Of a stretch of DNA of 64,000 nucleotides, positions 1 through 11,410 are shown piece by piece; position 1 is the stretch's first letter, and each line of letters begins with the position of its first letter. Made by a program: the position numbers and the translations under genes. Where the stretch lies: the NCBI GenBank assembly GCA_026419785.1, contig JAODTK010003654.1, positions 186,001-250,000 on the forward strand, given 5' to 3'. The stretch is from Sclerodactyla briareus. Taxonomy: Eukaryota; Echinodermata; Holothuroidea; Dendrochirotida; Sclerodactylidae. The notes below the pieces were generated by a model that had not been told where the DNA came from, searched no databases, and worked only from the letters and a program-made list of their open reading frames with translations.

Positions 1-589
1 ACCGACTTGTGGCCCTGCACAATATTGGTGCATCTTTCATATTCAGTTGTGGTAATTCAGTTTGACATTCCTGGTAGCAATGCCTATCAGGCTCTTTCAT
101 TGATTAATAATTTACATCATCCGCGGATTTACACACAATGACACTCATCAGGTAAAACAAAAACGTGTGTTCAACTCCCGGGCACGACAACCGAAAAGAT
201 CGGAGCCTACACAAAAAGTGCGTTGACAACTGGTACTTAGTGACATGTATGAATTTATCATCGTTATATAGGAAAAAAGCAAATCGTAGCAGTCTGCTCG
301 AAAGAATGCAAATATACCGTAATCGAATATTAGCTTCAAAGAGGCCACAATCTAAGTGAAAATGCACGAAATGGCATTCCTTTTGTGTTGGAGTCATACA
401 GACTCAGCTGAGCTACGCCTCTGAACGCAGGATGTACCCACATCCTGCGCGTTCGACAGGAACCATAAAGCCAAAAGCTTAGTATTCCTGACTCTATGGG
501 ACAACCTATAACCCATAACCAAGGAAAAATGTGGGATTTGCACCAGCTCCTTCTTGCAACATAACGTCCTAATAAAATAAAATAACAAA
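1..589. other. Unassigned flank
   Basis: I see no convincing exon, RNA gene or repeat boundary here. Short open frames occur on both strands without splice signals or protein-like composition. Confidence 0.5.
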
Positions 590-2190
590 ACAATATATAA
601 TTTTTTCACAAATTTTACTATTTGTGACCAAAATTCCCACCACCGACCTAACCCAAAAAACAGTAGGTTTCCTGTACTCGCCATAGAAAGCTACACACAA
701 AATTCCAACCTGATCAGACCAACCGTTCTAGACTACCTTGTTTACGAACTTTGACTCTGTGTGGACCTTAAATGACCTCTGACCTGACAAAACATAGGTT
801 TCATGAACTCACTCATTCGGAACACACATACCAAGTAGGGAGCTTCAGCCATCAATGGTTCTCAGTTCACAATCAGGGCGTCCCATACGCAAGCACACAC
901 ACAATACACACCCTGTCCCTGACTGCATTGAATTCCTCTGACTTCGTCAACGAATGAACCAGAAGCCAAAAATCTCAGTGATTCCTTGACTTTCTTACAG
1001 CCTATAGAGTCCGACACCAGGACAATGGGAGATTGTACAACTCATTATGGTAAGCACGTCTGACAATTTTCCTTCCCACTCTGGACTTATCTGTTTACAA
1101 GGTTTTTCCGACTTTGAACCTCTGGTGACCTCAGATGACTTCTTCTGACCTGATGCCAAAACGATAGGGTCTATATACACATCATGGGGAAACCATCCAA
1201 GTTATGAGCTACATCAATCTAGGTGGGGTGAGTTATCATGTTACATGCCAACATTGGCCAAATATTTCGACTTTCACAATTTTCTATTTTGACTAAAATT
1301 CACCTCCGATCTGAACCATAAACAATAGTCTTCCTGACCTCCCCATATGAAAGCTAGACACTAAATTACAACTTGCTCAGACCAAACATTCGACTTAATC
1401 GTCTTTACAAGGTTTTCAAACGTTGACCTATGGTGACCTCAGACGTTCTCTGACCTGACCCCAACACAATAGGGGTTCATAATCTCCTCATTGGGAACAC
1501 ACATACCAATATGACTTCATCCATCCAGGTGGGGGCGAGTTATTGTGTCTACAAGCCAAAAATTTGCCAAAATATCGACTTTCCACATTTTCTATTTTCG
1601 GACCAATGCACCCCGACCTGAACCAAAAAGAATATGGTTCCTGTACATCCCCGTAAGAGAACTATACGCCAGATTTCAACTTGATTGGACCAACGCATTC
1701 TTGACTTATGTGTTTACAAGGTTTTCAAACTTTCACCTCTGGTGGCCTCAGATGACGCTGACCTGGACCCCCAACACACAAGGGTTCATGTACTCATCTG
1801 GGAACACACTACCAAGTAGAGCTTCATCCAGGTGGGGTCGAGTCATCGTGTTTTCACAAGCCAAAAAACTGCCAAAATCTCGCTTTTCTTCACAAATTTT
1901 CCTATTTTTGACTCAAATTCACCTCGACCGAACCAAAAACAATAGGTTTCGTCTACCCCCTCCCCCTCCCCCTCCTAAGAAGCTATACAACCAATTCAAC
2001 GTGATCGCCAACCAACCATCTGGACTTATCGTGTTTACAAGGTGTTCCGACTTTGACCTCTGGTGACCTCTGACCTGACCCACAATAGGGTCCTTACTCT
2101 TCATGGGAACACACAGAACCAAGTATAGCTCTCATCCATCCAGGTGGGGTCGAGTTACGTATTTACAAGCAAAATATAGGCAACTGTCTT
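590..2190 (+). repeat. Array of diverged TGACCT-rich ~300-bp repeats
   Basis: Several diverged tandem copies of one unit lie head to tail. Each copy contains a 'CTGGACTTATCGTGTTTACA'-like stretch, a cluster of TGACCT hexamers, 'AATAGGGTTC', 'CATGGGGAACACACA', 'ATCCAGGTGGGG' and 'AACTTGATCAGACCAACCA'-like blocks. The same family recurs at 19090-19520, 29260-30070, 38745-39215 and 41850-43600, always in this orientation. TGACCT hexamers at 2054, 2064 and 2071 are spaced by 4 and then 1 base. No coding capacity is evident. The open frames here are chance products of the repeat. Confidence 0.85.
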
Positions 2191-2317
2191 TACTCCATTC
2201 GTTCATCAATAAATATTTTTTTTTGTGTGAAACTAGTTTGTTTAAAATATCTTAAAGAGAAAGTAGGAATAGAGAAAAAAAATCTTTACATCAGACTTGG
2301 CACTTGCTCATTGAATT

Positions 2318-2681
2318 TCAAAATCCTTTTATTGTGGTTATAAATGAGTAGGCCTCCAACCAGCAGGGAATCTCTGTTGAAACTAGCCACAATTCGGCTG
2401 GAACTACCGCCCACGATCGACACAGGTCGGAATCCGATGAAAGGTTTTTGGAATGTTTCGTGAATTGTTGGAATACAGACGGAAGGTCGACAGGGGTCAC
2501 TATCAGCTCTGCTTCAAATCTCTTCTTTCGATGATGTCGAAGCACATCCTCTTTCGCCGCTGGAACTTGCTCTATTTCCAGCCAGTCCGGCTTCTGAATA
2601 ACCTTCTCCAAGATCTTGCCGATGTACGTCCTGAGGTCCCGCGTTATTTTCTTTTCCTGGTCCTCTCCAGGCCTGTACGCC
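2318..2681 (-). CDS. Last exon: C-terminal Rab11-FIP-like helix and tail
   Basis: Proposed final coding exon of the minus-strand coiled-coil gene. The acceptor reads TTTTTAATGATTCACAG on the minus strand. After one completing base the frame is open for 120 residues to a TGA at 2318-2320. The start is charged and helical, then comes 'LRTYIGKILEKVIQKPDWLE'. The spacing Y-I-x-x-(I/L)-L-x-x-V-(I/M)...P...L-E matches the Rab-binding domain of Rab11-family-interacting proteins, where Tyr-Ile contacts Rab11. The usual third residue (Asp of Y-I-D) is Gly here. About 75 further residues follow the Pro, longer than the short tails of FIPs I know, so part of the tail may be untranslated if a shorter isoform exists. 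An AATAAA lies inside the frame at 2328-2333, just before the stop. It needs a preceding exon ending with two bases of a codon. FIP is my best guess; another coiled-coil Rab effector is possible. Confidence 0.6.
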
Positions 2682-2750
2682 CTGTGAATCATTAAAAACA
2701 GGAATATGTGAATATGATGAAAACAGGAATAATGTGAATACATAAAACAT

Positions 2751-2870
2751 GAATAATAATAATAATAATAATAAATAGTATTTTTATAGCGCGTTCATCA
2801 GAAAGCTGTTCGAAGCGCTTTACAAATATAACATACAACCTGCAAGGGGGAGCATGTAAACCATTAACTC
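2751..2870. repeat. (AAT)n with 'TATAGCGC...AAGCGCTTTACA' dispersed repeat
   Basis: An AAT microsatellite runs directly into 'TTTTTATAGCGCGTTCATC' and then 'GAAGCGCTTTACAAATATAA'. A second copy lies at 7866-7940. Elements with this signature are common in marine invertebrate genomes (recollection, not searched). Confidence 0.75.
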
Positions 2871-5800
2871 AGTAGAAAAATATTAAGCCATAATATTACA
2901 CCATTCCAACTAGAAACATTAAAAAAAAACTTAAAATCTATAGGGTTGCCCCAGCTGTGAGAGGTTGGGGAGGATGTGAGGAGCACGAATGTCATGTAGT
3001 CGCTACCATGTTCAAGTAATCTTCCTCTTTCCTTGTGCAAATAGTCCCGACAATCTCCTCCTGGGGGAATATGCATTTTGCGCCTCTAGCCCCTACTCTT
3101 GAGTAGATGGTTAATAGTTTTATGCCCTTTAACAATGATTTAACTAGAAGTGCCAAGGCCCTATTCTGGTGATGAGACACTGTATTATTTTCCCCCCCCA
3201 ATTAGGGCTCATAGTTTGTATTGCATGGTAAGCAACGTCCTGGTTTATGTTCATCTTAGGTCTTGAATACAACATAAATCAACCAACCACATGTGTTTGG
3301 GGAATCCGCGGAGTGTAAACTTCCCCTTCTCCATTCTTGCCGGTCAATACACTCTTGCCCACAATGGAGCAATTGATATAACATGAAATACCAAACAAAA
3401 TGTGTTCAAGGAATCTGCGGAGGTAAACTTTCCCTTATTTTGACCAACCAAAGACAATTTTACTTTACCACACAACTGAGAATTCCTATGCACCATTAAT
3501 GACAGTATGACCACAAAGGCAGTTTGCTGGCATAAATTTGTGAGTTCAATTCTAATGGGTCAGGAGCCAATTACAGCTCAGCAAGGAACCCTGATATTGA
3601 TGAGCACCGGGGATATTCTCGCTAGTGCTCAGATTGATATCGGGGCAGGGGTGTACCTATTCCCAACTTGCTCCCAAGACTACCATTTCCCCTCTTGATG
3701 ACGATCATGGAACCCCCAAGGTGCAGCCAAATTCTCAGAACGGGGGTGGAAGTAGCGGAAAGAAATACCCCAAACAAACCCCAGACACCTCTTCATGAAT
3801 CCCTGCAATTACAGCGGAACCATGAAGAGAAGATACCACTCTGCCATTCTTCCGCACTCTGTTTGGAAGGGTTCCTCCCTCGTCTCTCGTGACTCTCCCA
3901 TCTCCTGGCAGCTAATTATTCTCTCTTGTTTGCGTCTCTGTGTAGGAGGATCCGTCTATCGTCACCTGCTGTTCGGAGCTGTAACGCTCAGTTCATCGTG
4001 GTCTCTTCAGCTGCTGGTTATCCTGGAATCCAAAAATCAAATAATGAATCTCAGTGCTTATATAGTTGATAGCACCTCTGTCACAGACATGCTTTTCCAT
4101 CTATTCATCAAATCCTTATACACGAACAGCACTGTACAGAAAGGTATAAGTACATACATGTTACAACACAGTCATTTTTTATTCCTCTTGCATAAGGCAA
4201 AAGGAATCTATGCAGTCACGCACCTTGCGCATGTATGTGTATTTGTGTTTGTATGTATGTGTATGTGTGTGCCGTCTGTGTGTGTGTGTGACACTTCTTG
4301 TCACACGATATCTAAAGACTCACATGTATGAGTGCAAATTAAGTATGTGGGTTTGACATACAGAGAGGATGACCCCTATTGTTTTTGGGGCAGTCAAGGT
4401 CATTTCTGAAATACACCTGTTATTGACTCCAAATAGTGCACCTGTTCATTATAACACACAATTTCCCTAGACAAAACTGAATTGTTCGTGTTTGCACTGC
4501 AGTATGAGCATAATATCCTTCACGGTGCTGTCCTTATAGTCAACAGCGGTGTGTTGGGTAACAATGGTCCAGTCTCCAGTACACACCATAAACTTGGCAA
4601 TGTTTAATGGTGTATTAAGCTCTCATTGTAGCTATGCATACTCCCAGTGGCCTATGACAATTTTGAGATTTATTTATGGCCATTCTAAAACAGTAGGCCA
4701 ATCGCAAGTCAATTTAAAAAGGTACTGCCAATATATATATGGCAGAGGGTGGGGGGGTTGGAGTGCCTACGTACAGATTTTGCTGGAAAAAACCTGAAAT
4801 AACGGGAGGTTGGTGCAGGCCAAATCGTTTGATACCCTGTTTCCAACCATAGCGGAACATGTAAGGCCCCCTCACCGCCGGTGACCCAGAGCATACCCTA
4901 CCTACACGAACCCCCCCATCCTCCATCATGACAGGTCGCGCACACAATGGCAAACAATTTGACTGAGAATGAACCTTTCTAAAGGCCTCGTGAAATTTAC
5001 GCCCTTTATAAATCTCAAAACGGTTGCTGTAAAAAAATCAATGTTAACTAGACAAGAGAACCGATATCTTTTGACTCTGGGTCAATGACAGAATGACCCG
5101 TATTTATCTAGCACTGCTCAAGAAGAATACGGTTGTCATCGTGGAAAACCTTAATCGACCATTTACTGGCATAAACTGGCATACTTGAAACTGCCGACTC
5201 CTCACTTGTTGCCACCCCCCCCCCCCCCCCTCCTCTGATGTTGGGTGGTCAGGTCAGAGTTATCTGAGGTCAGCAGAGTGAGATCGAAGGGAAAGGATGA
5301 TATTTGAATGCCACTTGGGGGCGAATATATAGAATTTTAAGTAAAACGACAATATCTTAATAAGGGGTAATACAAGGGTTCTGGTTTGGCCTTAGCCACT
5401 AGCCTGTCAGATATGGCAAAGATCAGAACAGTTATGTGCCTTGTTAAATAATAATATTTACCAGGCATAAAAACATTGTCTGTTTTCCATGATAAAAGAT
5501 CAGCACTGGAAATAGTGCGATACAGGGATTTTTTTGCAAATTTTCTAATCCAGCAATGCAGCAGAAGTTAGTGAAGAGGACATGATTATTAGGTGAATAC
5601 GAAAAAGAATGACAACTCTTCAAAACCCTCACCGCCAATGCAGGATAGGAGACAGAGAAAAAACCCAATCTCAGAGAATTGGCCCAATTTCATTGCAGCG
5701 TATGTGATCCAAGAACATGTGGTGAAAGGGGCACCCAAAACACTCAATACCAATGTTGCAGGTTTTCAGGGCATTAACTAGAACACCAAGTGGTTTGTTC

Positions 5801-6650
5801 AACACATTCCTCTGCAAAAAATCAACACAGTTGCATGCATTTTTGATTGAACAGTCAAAGTGGACCACATTGGGACCTGGTTTAAGAAAACACTCTTGGT
5901 AGGAAAGCATTTACATCTGTGAGATGCCTCCTACACTATTTGCGAGTTCTGACTTTGGCTTTCTAGAATTTGAAAAAAATGCCCAGTAGTCAATGAACCT
6001 TTGTCAAAATGTCAATGACTAGGCCTGTAATTCCCCTTTTCAGCCTGATGTCACTATATGGTCCCGTTGATTGACAACTCGGATGACATACTACCGTTGC
6101 TCAATAACCACCTAAAAATCAATTCCTTGTTGTTGGACAGCATATTCATTTCCCACTTTACAGTTCCACATAGCATATTCTGTCCCTTTAATGACCTTCA
6201 AACTCACTTGACCGTGGAGTAGTCATAGATCCCCTAGCAGTCAATGAAAGTGATGTCCAAGTTTGATCAACATCCATCAAAAAACAAACCTTTGGAAGAG
6301 AAAGCCAAATACAGAAATATCAGACAGACAGATAGACATAAGCAGATCACAACAATTTCAGCATAGCTGGTTTGAGCCCATCAAAGTTTACATATTTATG
6401 CAATCTTTTACCTTTGTCTTATCTATGCCCAGGTTGTTGTATTTTTCACATTTTTTTCCAACAGTGGATTTCATTTTTGAAGTACGAAGAACGACAGGCC
6501 CCAAACCAAATTTGGGGACCTCCTGCTGACAGATTTGATGAACTGAACTACTTTACCATGAATTCAAGCTCATGAGAACAACAAATTCAAACACTGCAAA
6601 TCAGACTTGCAGGTTACTAATATTCATGGGTGATGGCATCACCAACTTAC
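2871..6650. other. Intron-like DNA between last two recognised exons
   Basis: It holds a TG-rich microsatellite (about 4229-4291), a 16-base poly-C (5215-5230) and a less AT-rich patch at 3500-3960. In that patch three plus frames are open in turn but share no consistent splice pair. The minus strand has an acceptor-like GCATATTCCCCCAG followed by an open 'EEIVGTICTRKEEDYLNM' frame near 3015-3068, which is not confidently an exon. At least one coding exon of the minus-strand gene should lie here, because the flanking exons (6651-6807 and 2318-2681) do not join in phase. Confidence 0.5.
4229..4291. repeat. Imperfect (TG)n microsatellite
   Basis: A run of TG/TATG repeats. The plus-strand open frame overlapping it is an artefact of the repeat. 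Confidence 0.9.
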
Positions 6651-6807
6651 CCTTTTAAATGTTGGACTCTGTCTGAGCTCCGTTTGAATTCCCTACTGGT
6701 GGAAGACTGCGATGCTGGGACTCCTCATGAGAGCATTCCTGTCTCTCCAGCTCTGTCTGGTGGTCTGCCTGGAGCGTCTCCAGTTGCTTGGATAGATCAT
6801 CGATCAT
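6651..6807 (-). CDS. Coiled-coil exon with in-frame stop before a strong donor
   Basis: The minus-strand acceptor CCCTCTATTTGCAG is followed in phase 0 by a clear heptad pattern (MIDDLSKQLETLQADHQTEL and onward, with hydrophobics at a/d positions). It continues the preceding exon's '...SSKELTAIARQ' without a break, so the helix spans the junction. After about 34 residues the composition turns to Pro/Gly/Asn, and the frame meets TAA at 6655-6657. A consensus donor GTAAGT lies only four bases further on (exon end 6651). A weaker donor, CCACCA|GTAGGG (about 6701), would leave the frame open and in phase 0. Two readings are therefore possible: an alternative C-terminus or NMD exon using the strong donor, or normal splicing at the weak donor. 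Role inferred: dimerising coil of the FIP-like protein. Confidence 0.6.
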
Positions 6808-7149
6808 CTGCAAATAGAGGGAGAAGACAAGCCCATTTCATGAATTGGGTTTATGACTGATTATTTGAGAAGAATCCCACACGAGTGTTGGATGAAGTGC
6901 ACAAACACCGAACACAAAGAGCAAGTTTTGAGCATTAAACCCGATAATGAGTTTCCACTGCATGCACAGGTTAAAACAATGATATCATGGACGCACAAAT
7001 TGGTATCCAGTTTCAGGATAGCTGCTGCACAGGCTAAAAACTCACAGCCCTGAATCACAGTAGACTGGCAACCTTTGGTCTTACCCTTGCAATAATGAAT
7101 TTAGTTTTCTATCCCTCTTTTCTCTTCTCTGTATGTATCTTCACAAAGA
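6808..7149. other. Intronic DNA, nothing recognised
   Basis: Two antisense open frames of about 65 codons overlap here, but neither has splice signals or protein-like composition. Confidence 0.5.
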
Positions 7150-7545
7150 GAAACAGCCAGTTACACTTTAAAGTTCCTTCAGCTTTATTCCATGTCTTCC
7201 TTTCCCGCCACTAGCAACCCCATACTTTGTAATTTATGTATTGACTGATAAAAAACTACAATTGAAGGAAAAAACCTGTTGAAATGATAGTATTAGGTCA
7301 AATCATCATTTTGTGGAGTAGGTCCCTGTGGAGAAACAAATGTATTTGTGACGGCCGTTCACCTTTTAAAATTCGGGAACTGCCTCCCATTTCCTCCAAA
7401 ATAGAGATGATTTGATTGCTGTAATTTTGACTGAAGTTCTTCTTGTAGATGAGGTATCGAATAATGGCATTCATTTTCGATATCATTGATGCTTATTTTC
7501 TTGAATATTGCAAAGGCTGAATGAAGCTTTGATTTCCACTAATCT
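7150..7545 (+). repeat. Dispersed repeat family 2, copy 1
   Basis: This diverged sequence matches 53735-54065 and 63865-64000 in the same orientation. Shared blocks include 'CCAGCCACTAGC...CCCATACT', 'AAACTACAATTGAA', 'AGTATTAGGTCAAA', 'TTTGTGACGGCCG', 'GAAGTTCTTCTTGTAGA' and 'ATGGCATTCATTTTC'. No open frame is conserved between copies, so it is probably a non-autonomous mobile element. Confidence 0.75.
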
Positions 7546-7865
7546 ATTCACCGTGTCTCCGGAGATATCCGCAATATTGTGACCTATAGCCTTATTGCTA
7601 TCATGAATCATGTCTTCCATCTCATGGACAGACTCTGGCAAGTGGTATTCTAAATGCCTCATGACTCCCCCCCCCCCTAAAATGTAATATTTTAACAGAA
7701 GCGAATGCCCACCGAAATTCATCTCGCCACCAGTCGTCTTAGTCTAACTTTTGACTGTTCTCTGATATATAATTGACATCATTCTCATGATCATGCATAT
7801 TGCTGCTATCTTCAACTCTTCCTGATGGTCTTCTCCCGATTATTGTTAACCCAACGAGAAGTGAC

Positions 7866-7940
7866 ATAATAATATAATCGTTTCATATAGCGCCTTTTCA
7901 CGAGCGTGCCAAAGCGCTTTACAGAAGAAGTTATACAAAA
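7866..7940. repeat. 'ATAGCGC...AAGCGCTTTACA' dispersed repeat, copy 2
   Basis: Contains TATAGCGCCTTTTCACGAGC and then CCAAAGCGCTTTACAG, related to the copy at 2751-2870. Confidence 0.7.
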
Positions 7941-8109
7941 GAAAACACATTACCAGAAAAACATCATAGAAGAGAACAATACATGAGGTTATGAACCATA
8001 ATAACATCTGAACAATGGTTCTTCAGTTAGGATTTGAAAATGTTAACACTGTTAAAGTCCTTGATACACTGGTGTCACATGGCTTGTTCAATCCTTAAAG
8101 CTTGGAACA

Positions 8110-8335
8110 ATTACTAGTTGCTCCTGCACTGACCCCCAATGTCTCTTTCATGGTACCTGACATCAATCCTATGACCTTACCGTATTGCTGTGTAATGATC
8201 ACATCCCCCTTCCTCCTTCTCCCGGTTTATGTTCTTCGTCTCCTCTGTAGTCCACCGAGAAGAAAGCCAATTACTGTCACCTCCTGCACTGGGCTTTCCA
8301 ATGTCTCCGGCTTTTCTGGAATGGGGAAAAAAGAC
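8110..8335. repeat. Short diverged tandem duplication
   Basis: A stretch near 8120-8150 ('CTGCACTGACCCCCAATGTC') recurs near 8284-8310 ('CTGCACTGGGCTTTCCAATG'), with similar sequence on both sides. On the minus strand the second copy follows an excellent acceptor (TTTTTTCCCCATTCCAG) and could give a 35-nt exon ending at GAG|GTGACA. It does not fit the phase of neighbouring exons. Confidence 0.4.
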
Positions 8336-10567
8336 CAGTGAAATTGTTAATAGCATATTCATTCTAAAAGGAGCTCATGCAAAAATTGCACATGCAGTTT
8401 TTGACTCAACTCCTGATTTTTGGGGCCTAATGGAAACAAAGTTTTAATCGACTATAGGTCTTAAACTAGTTTTGTCAAAATTTTCGGTCGCCTCCAACAA
8501 TCAGATGACCAAATTGATCTTTGATACTTTTTCCACTGGTTTGTTAGATACTTTCTTCTCCAACTCACATTGCGCCTTAAACATATATGTATCATTTCAT
8601 ATTTTTAGTTAATCCGTCATACCACCAAATTTCCACTACTAAGTTTGCAAAATTCACATTAATCATGCAAATTTGACCTAAGAAATGACCTCCACTTGTG
8701 TCAGGATCAACTACATTCTACATCCCTCCAGCTCATTCAAACCCCTAAAATTGAAAAATTGCATAAATCCCTTCAAAAATACCGCTGATGCCCTCAAATA
8801 AACGCTTTGTTTGTTGGGATCAAAAGTCGTCTACATAGACTAAGGTTGAACATCACATAGACAGAATGGATACAACACCATATCAGGCCTTTGACGTATG
8901 ACAACGCCTATTTTCTGACTCCATGACTTCATGTGTGCCAATTTGGGGGGGGTCAAGCCAACAAGTGTCCGGGGAGTTGCGCTGTGCCTAAGTTTTCTGG
9001 TTAAACAGGGGCAGGCTACACACCAAATTAATAATTTCCCCTAAACCTCATTTTGCAGGGGTACCATAAAAATATTTAAAAAAACATCAGCTGCTTGTGT
9101 ACAGGGCAAGCATTTAGTATAAGCGTTGCTCAATAGTAAAGTCATTAATTAACAAGGTCACATCACAAAAGCTATTTCTTTCAAGTCTGCAATCTGGGCA
9201 GCCCTGAGATGTATGTGAACCTGTGCGACCACTGTCAGTTCTGAGGCGCCTTACTCCATTTCATCTGAACGTGGGATTGTGAAGAGTAAACTGATAGGGC
9301 TGCACAGAGAAGCGAGTCTTCTAAATTTTGCTGTTATTTCCACAGAGATACTGGAGTTTATATTCAGCTCAATTACCATACAATCTGCCAATTATAACTA
9401 TCCTTTTGCCCATCGTTTCACCTGAGGACTATCCAAGCCTGTCATGTTTCAACCGAGTATACATATCATGCCGCAAAAGGCTACACATGTGTCAGTATAA
9501 TGTATGTTCAAAGTTCAATGTGTATATGCAATTCTTGGTAATTGGTAACTTTCCGTTTAGTAATGACCAAGTCTAAACCTCAGACAATACAACTAATAGA
9601 TATGTCATGGCAAATACCATGTAAATACAATCATTGGGCTTTTCACTTTTCGAGAAACCTGTAATAAATCAACTGGAATCGGAATGGGAACACGATACTG
9701 GAATAGGAGCTTTACTCTTTCTTCTGTTTATATTACGTTCATCCTCCTGCCGTTGAAGACAATACCAGCACTTCCTGTTTTCAGAGTTGATGGCCATCTG
9801 GACCATGCACCCCTCTCTGCTTTTTATCGTAATGGTGAATTATACAGCACCAATCAGGAAACGCAGACTTCAAACTCAGAATTTGGTTAAAAGGAATCTG
9901 CCGCATCCTGTGACCATCATGACCAAAAACCCTTCTGCCATCACCATGCAAACTTGAGACTCGCATAAGCACACAGCGAATACTCCGACGCAGGGTTACT
10001 TCATGGATATGGTGCACCATGATAAAAAGAAAAAGATGTCCCCTCCAAATCGAGTTGAATGCCATGAATACCGGTGTACCAGAACCGGAGGTGGGTTAAA
10101 AGTGCACATACTAAGGGAGCAGTGTCAAAAGTTACCACTTGATTAGCCCAATGTCAGATTTCAGTGTATTTTGAATAGGGGAGACAGGTTGTTTTTATGA
10201 CGTTTAATTACCCATACATAATATGTCTCAATGGCAGATACTTCACACTCGTTAAGCATCTACTGTGGTTTGTACTGAGCTATTTCCTGTTCCCCAGTTT
10301 ATCGTTTTCTGTCTGTAGTACTGATAATCTCCAGAGAAAGAGAAGACAGACGGAATCATTCACTTTTCATTGCCTCATGTACTTCAATTAGTTATAAAGT
10401 GCACAATACCATGTTCAATACAATGATATTAAAATAAAGTTGAGCAGCGCCGAATGGGCACAAGTTCCCGCTCTAGGTACTAAGGTAATACTTTGGAGTA
10501 AGGTAGTTTCCAGCTTCGTCCTAAATGTAGGCAGGCAGAGGGCCAAAAATGTTTGAAGAGTATTCAC
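8336..10567. other. Intronic DNA, nothing recognised
   Basis: AT-rich, with several frames of 60-95 codons on both strands, none with coherent splice sites or domain-like composition. Confidence 0.5.
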
Positions 10568-10678
10568 TTATTCATTGTCTTCGTAATACCTTGCAGCAGC
10601 ATCTTCAGAATCAGGCCTGCACTGGCCATATTTTCGAGTTGGTGCCTTGCTCCATAGCTGGCGAAGCCATGTGTCCCT
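10568..10678 (-). CDS. Candidate alternative terminal exon
   Basis: The minus-strand acceptor CACTGTCATTTTATAG opens a phase-0 frame of 36 residues beginning RDTWLRQLWSKAPTRKYGQC and ending ...RYYEDNE before TAA (10568-10570). The upstream exon 11082-11131 ends in phase 0, so direct splicing would be in frame. That would give a protein truncated before the C-terminal Rab-binding helix. A GTATTA donor inside (after GCTGCAAG) is an alternative end. The sequence is hydrophilic with Arg, Trp and Asp/Glu, and I recognise no domain. It could also be chance: one acceptor plus a 111-nt open frame is modest evidence. Confidence 0.3.
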   Translation of the reverse strand, partial: RDTWLRQLWSKAPTRKYGQCRPDSEDAAARYYEDNE

Positions 10679-11081
10679 CTATAAAATGACAGTGTATAGC
10701 TCTGCCTTACTCGAGGGATTGGGGAGAGAGGGAGTGAAGTTCAATTCCTACCCACATATTGTAGTGGTATAGGGTATCTCTTTGTGCATACAATCATGGC
10801 AACCTTTGACCAGGCATAGTTGAGGATTAGGTTGGCTTACATCCATGAACTGCTCCTAACAATAGTCATTCTATGCAAAAATATGAAGAGAGCTGTAGAA
10901 CTTGAAACACTCATGAATTTGGGTACCACCATGGTCAACTGGGAGCATCATAAAGTCCATCGTGGCTCAACCCATGAAATTATATAATACTCGTGACCCC
11001 CAGACTTCACTCTTTTTTCGATGAGAAGCACATTGCATAAGGAGTCTTAATGACGATCCGAATGAGACGTTTTGAGTCTAC

Positions 11082-11131
11082 CTGTCTTGCAATGGCAGTG
11101 AGTTCCTTTGAACTTCTTTCTCCGTTTCGTC
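11082..11131 (-). CDS. Short coiled-coil exon (50 nt)
   Basis: Bounded on the minus strand by a strong acceptor (CATTTACCCTCCTCAG) and the donor GACAG|GTAGAC. One frame, starting with two bases of a split codon, reads RNGERSSKELTAIARQ and ends in phase 0. This joins in frame to the 6651-6807 exon, and the combined helix shows regular heptads. The other two frames are also open over so short a length, so the choice rests on phase and coil continuity. Likely role: part of the central or C-terminal coiled coil. Confidence 0.5.
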
Positions 11132-11385
11132 CTGAGGAGGGTAAATGGCATGAAATACAGCAACAATACAGCGAGAACTAATGCAGTTGAAATAGACCTC
11201 ACAGTCGCAGCAAGAACCATGTAGAAGAAATGTGACTCACACCAAACTTATCGCAGTTGCAAACTACCAAGAATTGTAAACAATGAGTGGCTTGCTGTCC
11301 ATGATGGTTTGACTATTTGTCGCCTATTTGTTATTCATCAGGTTGCCCCGAAACCACATCCATGGAACCCACAAATCCTTCTTAC

Positions 11386-11410
11386 CTCCCAATTCCCTGG
11401 ATATTTCTAC
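11386..11410 (-). CDS. Possible 25-nt microexon
   Basis: A consensus donor GGGAG|GTAAGA lies on the minus strand. Upstream, the acceptor TTCTCTAATGCTCGCTTGAAG would give VEISRELG. This starts in phase 0 and ends one base into a codon, matching the start of the 11082-11131 exon. The frame also stays open further upstream (ARLKVEISRELG), so the exon may start higher. The donor is convincing and the start is not. Confidence 0.27.

Noticed and set aside
1545-2066. 173-codon plus ORF
   Set aside because: Lies wholly inside the TGACCT repeat array. The frame is not shared by other copies and contains a poly-Pro run from a C-rich tract.
3507-4331. Chain of plus ORFs (63, 74 and 178 codons) at 3.5-4.3 kb
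   Set aside because: Frames overlap out of phase, no donor/acceptor pair joins them, and the last runs through a TG microsatellite. Kept only as a note on a balanced-composition patch.
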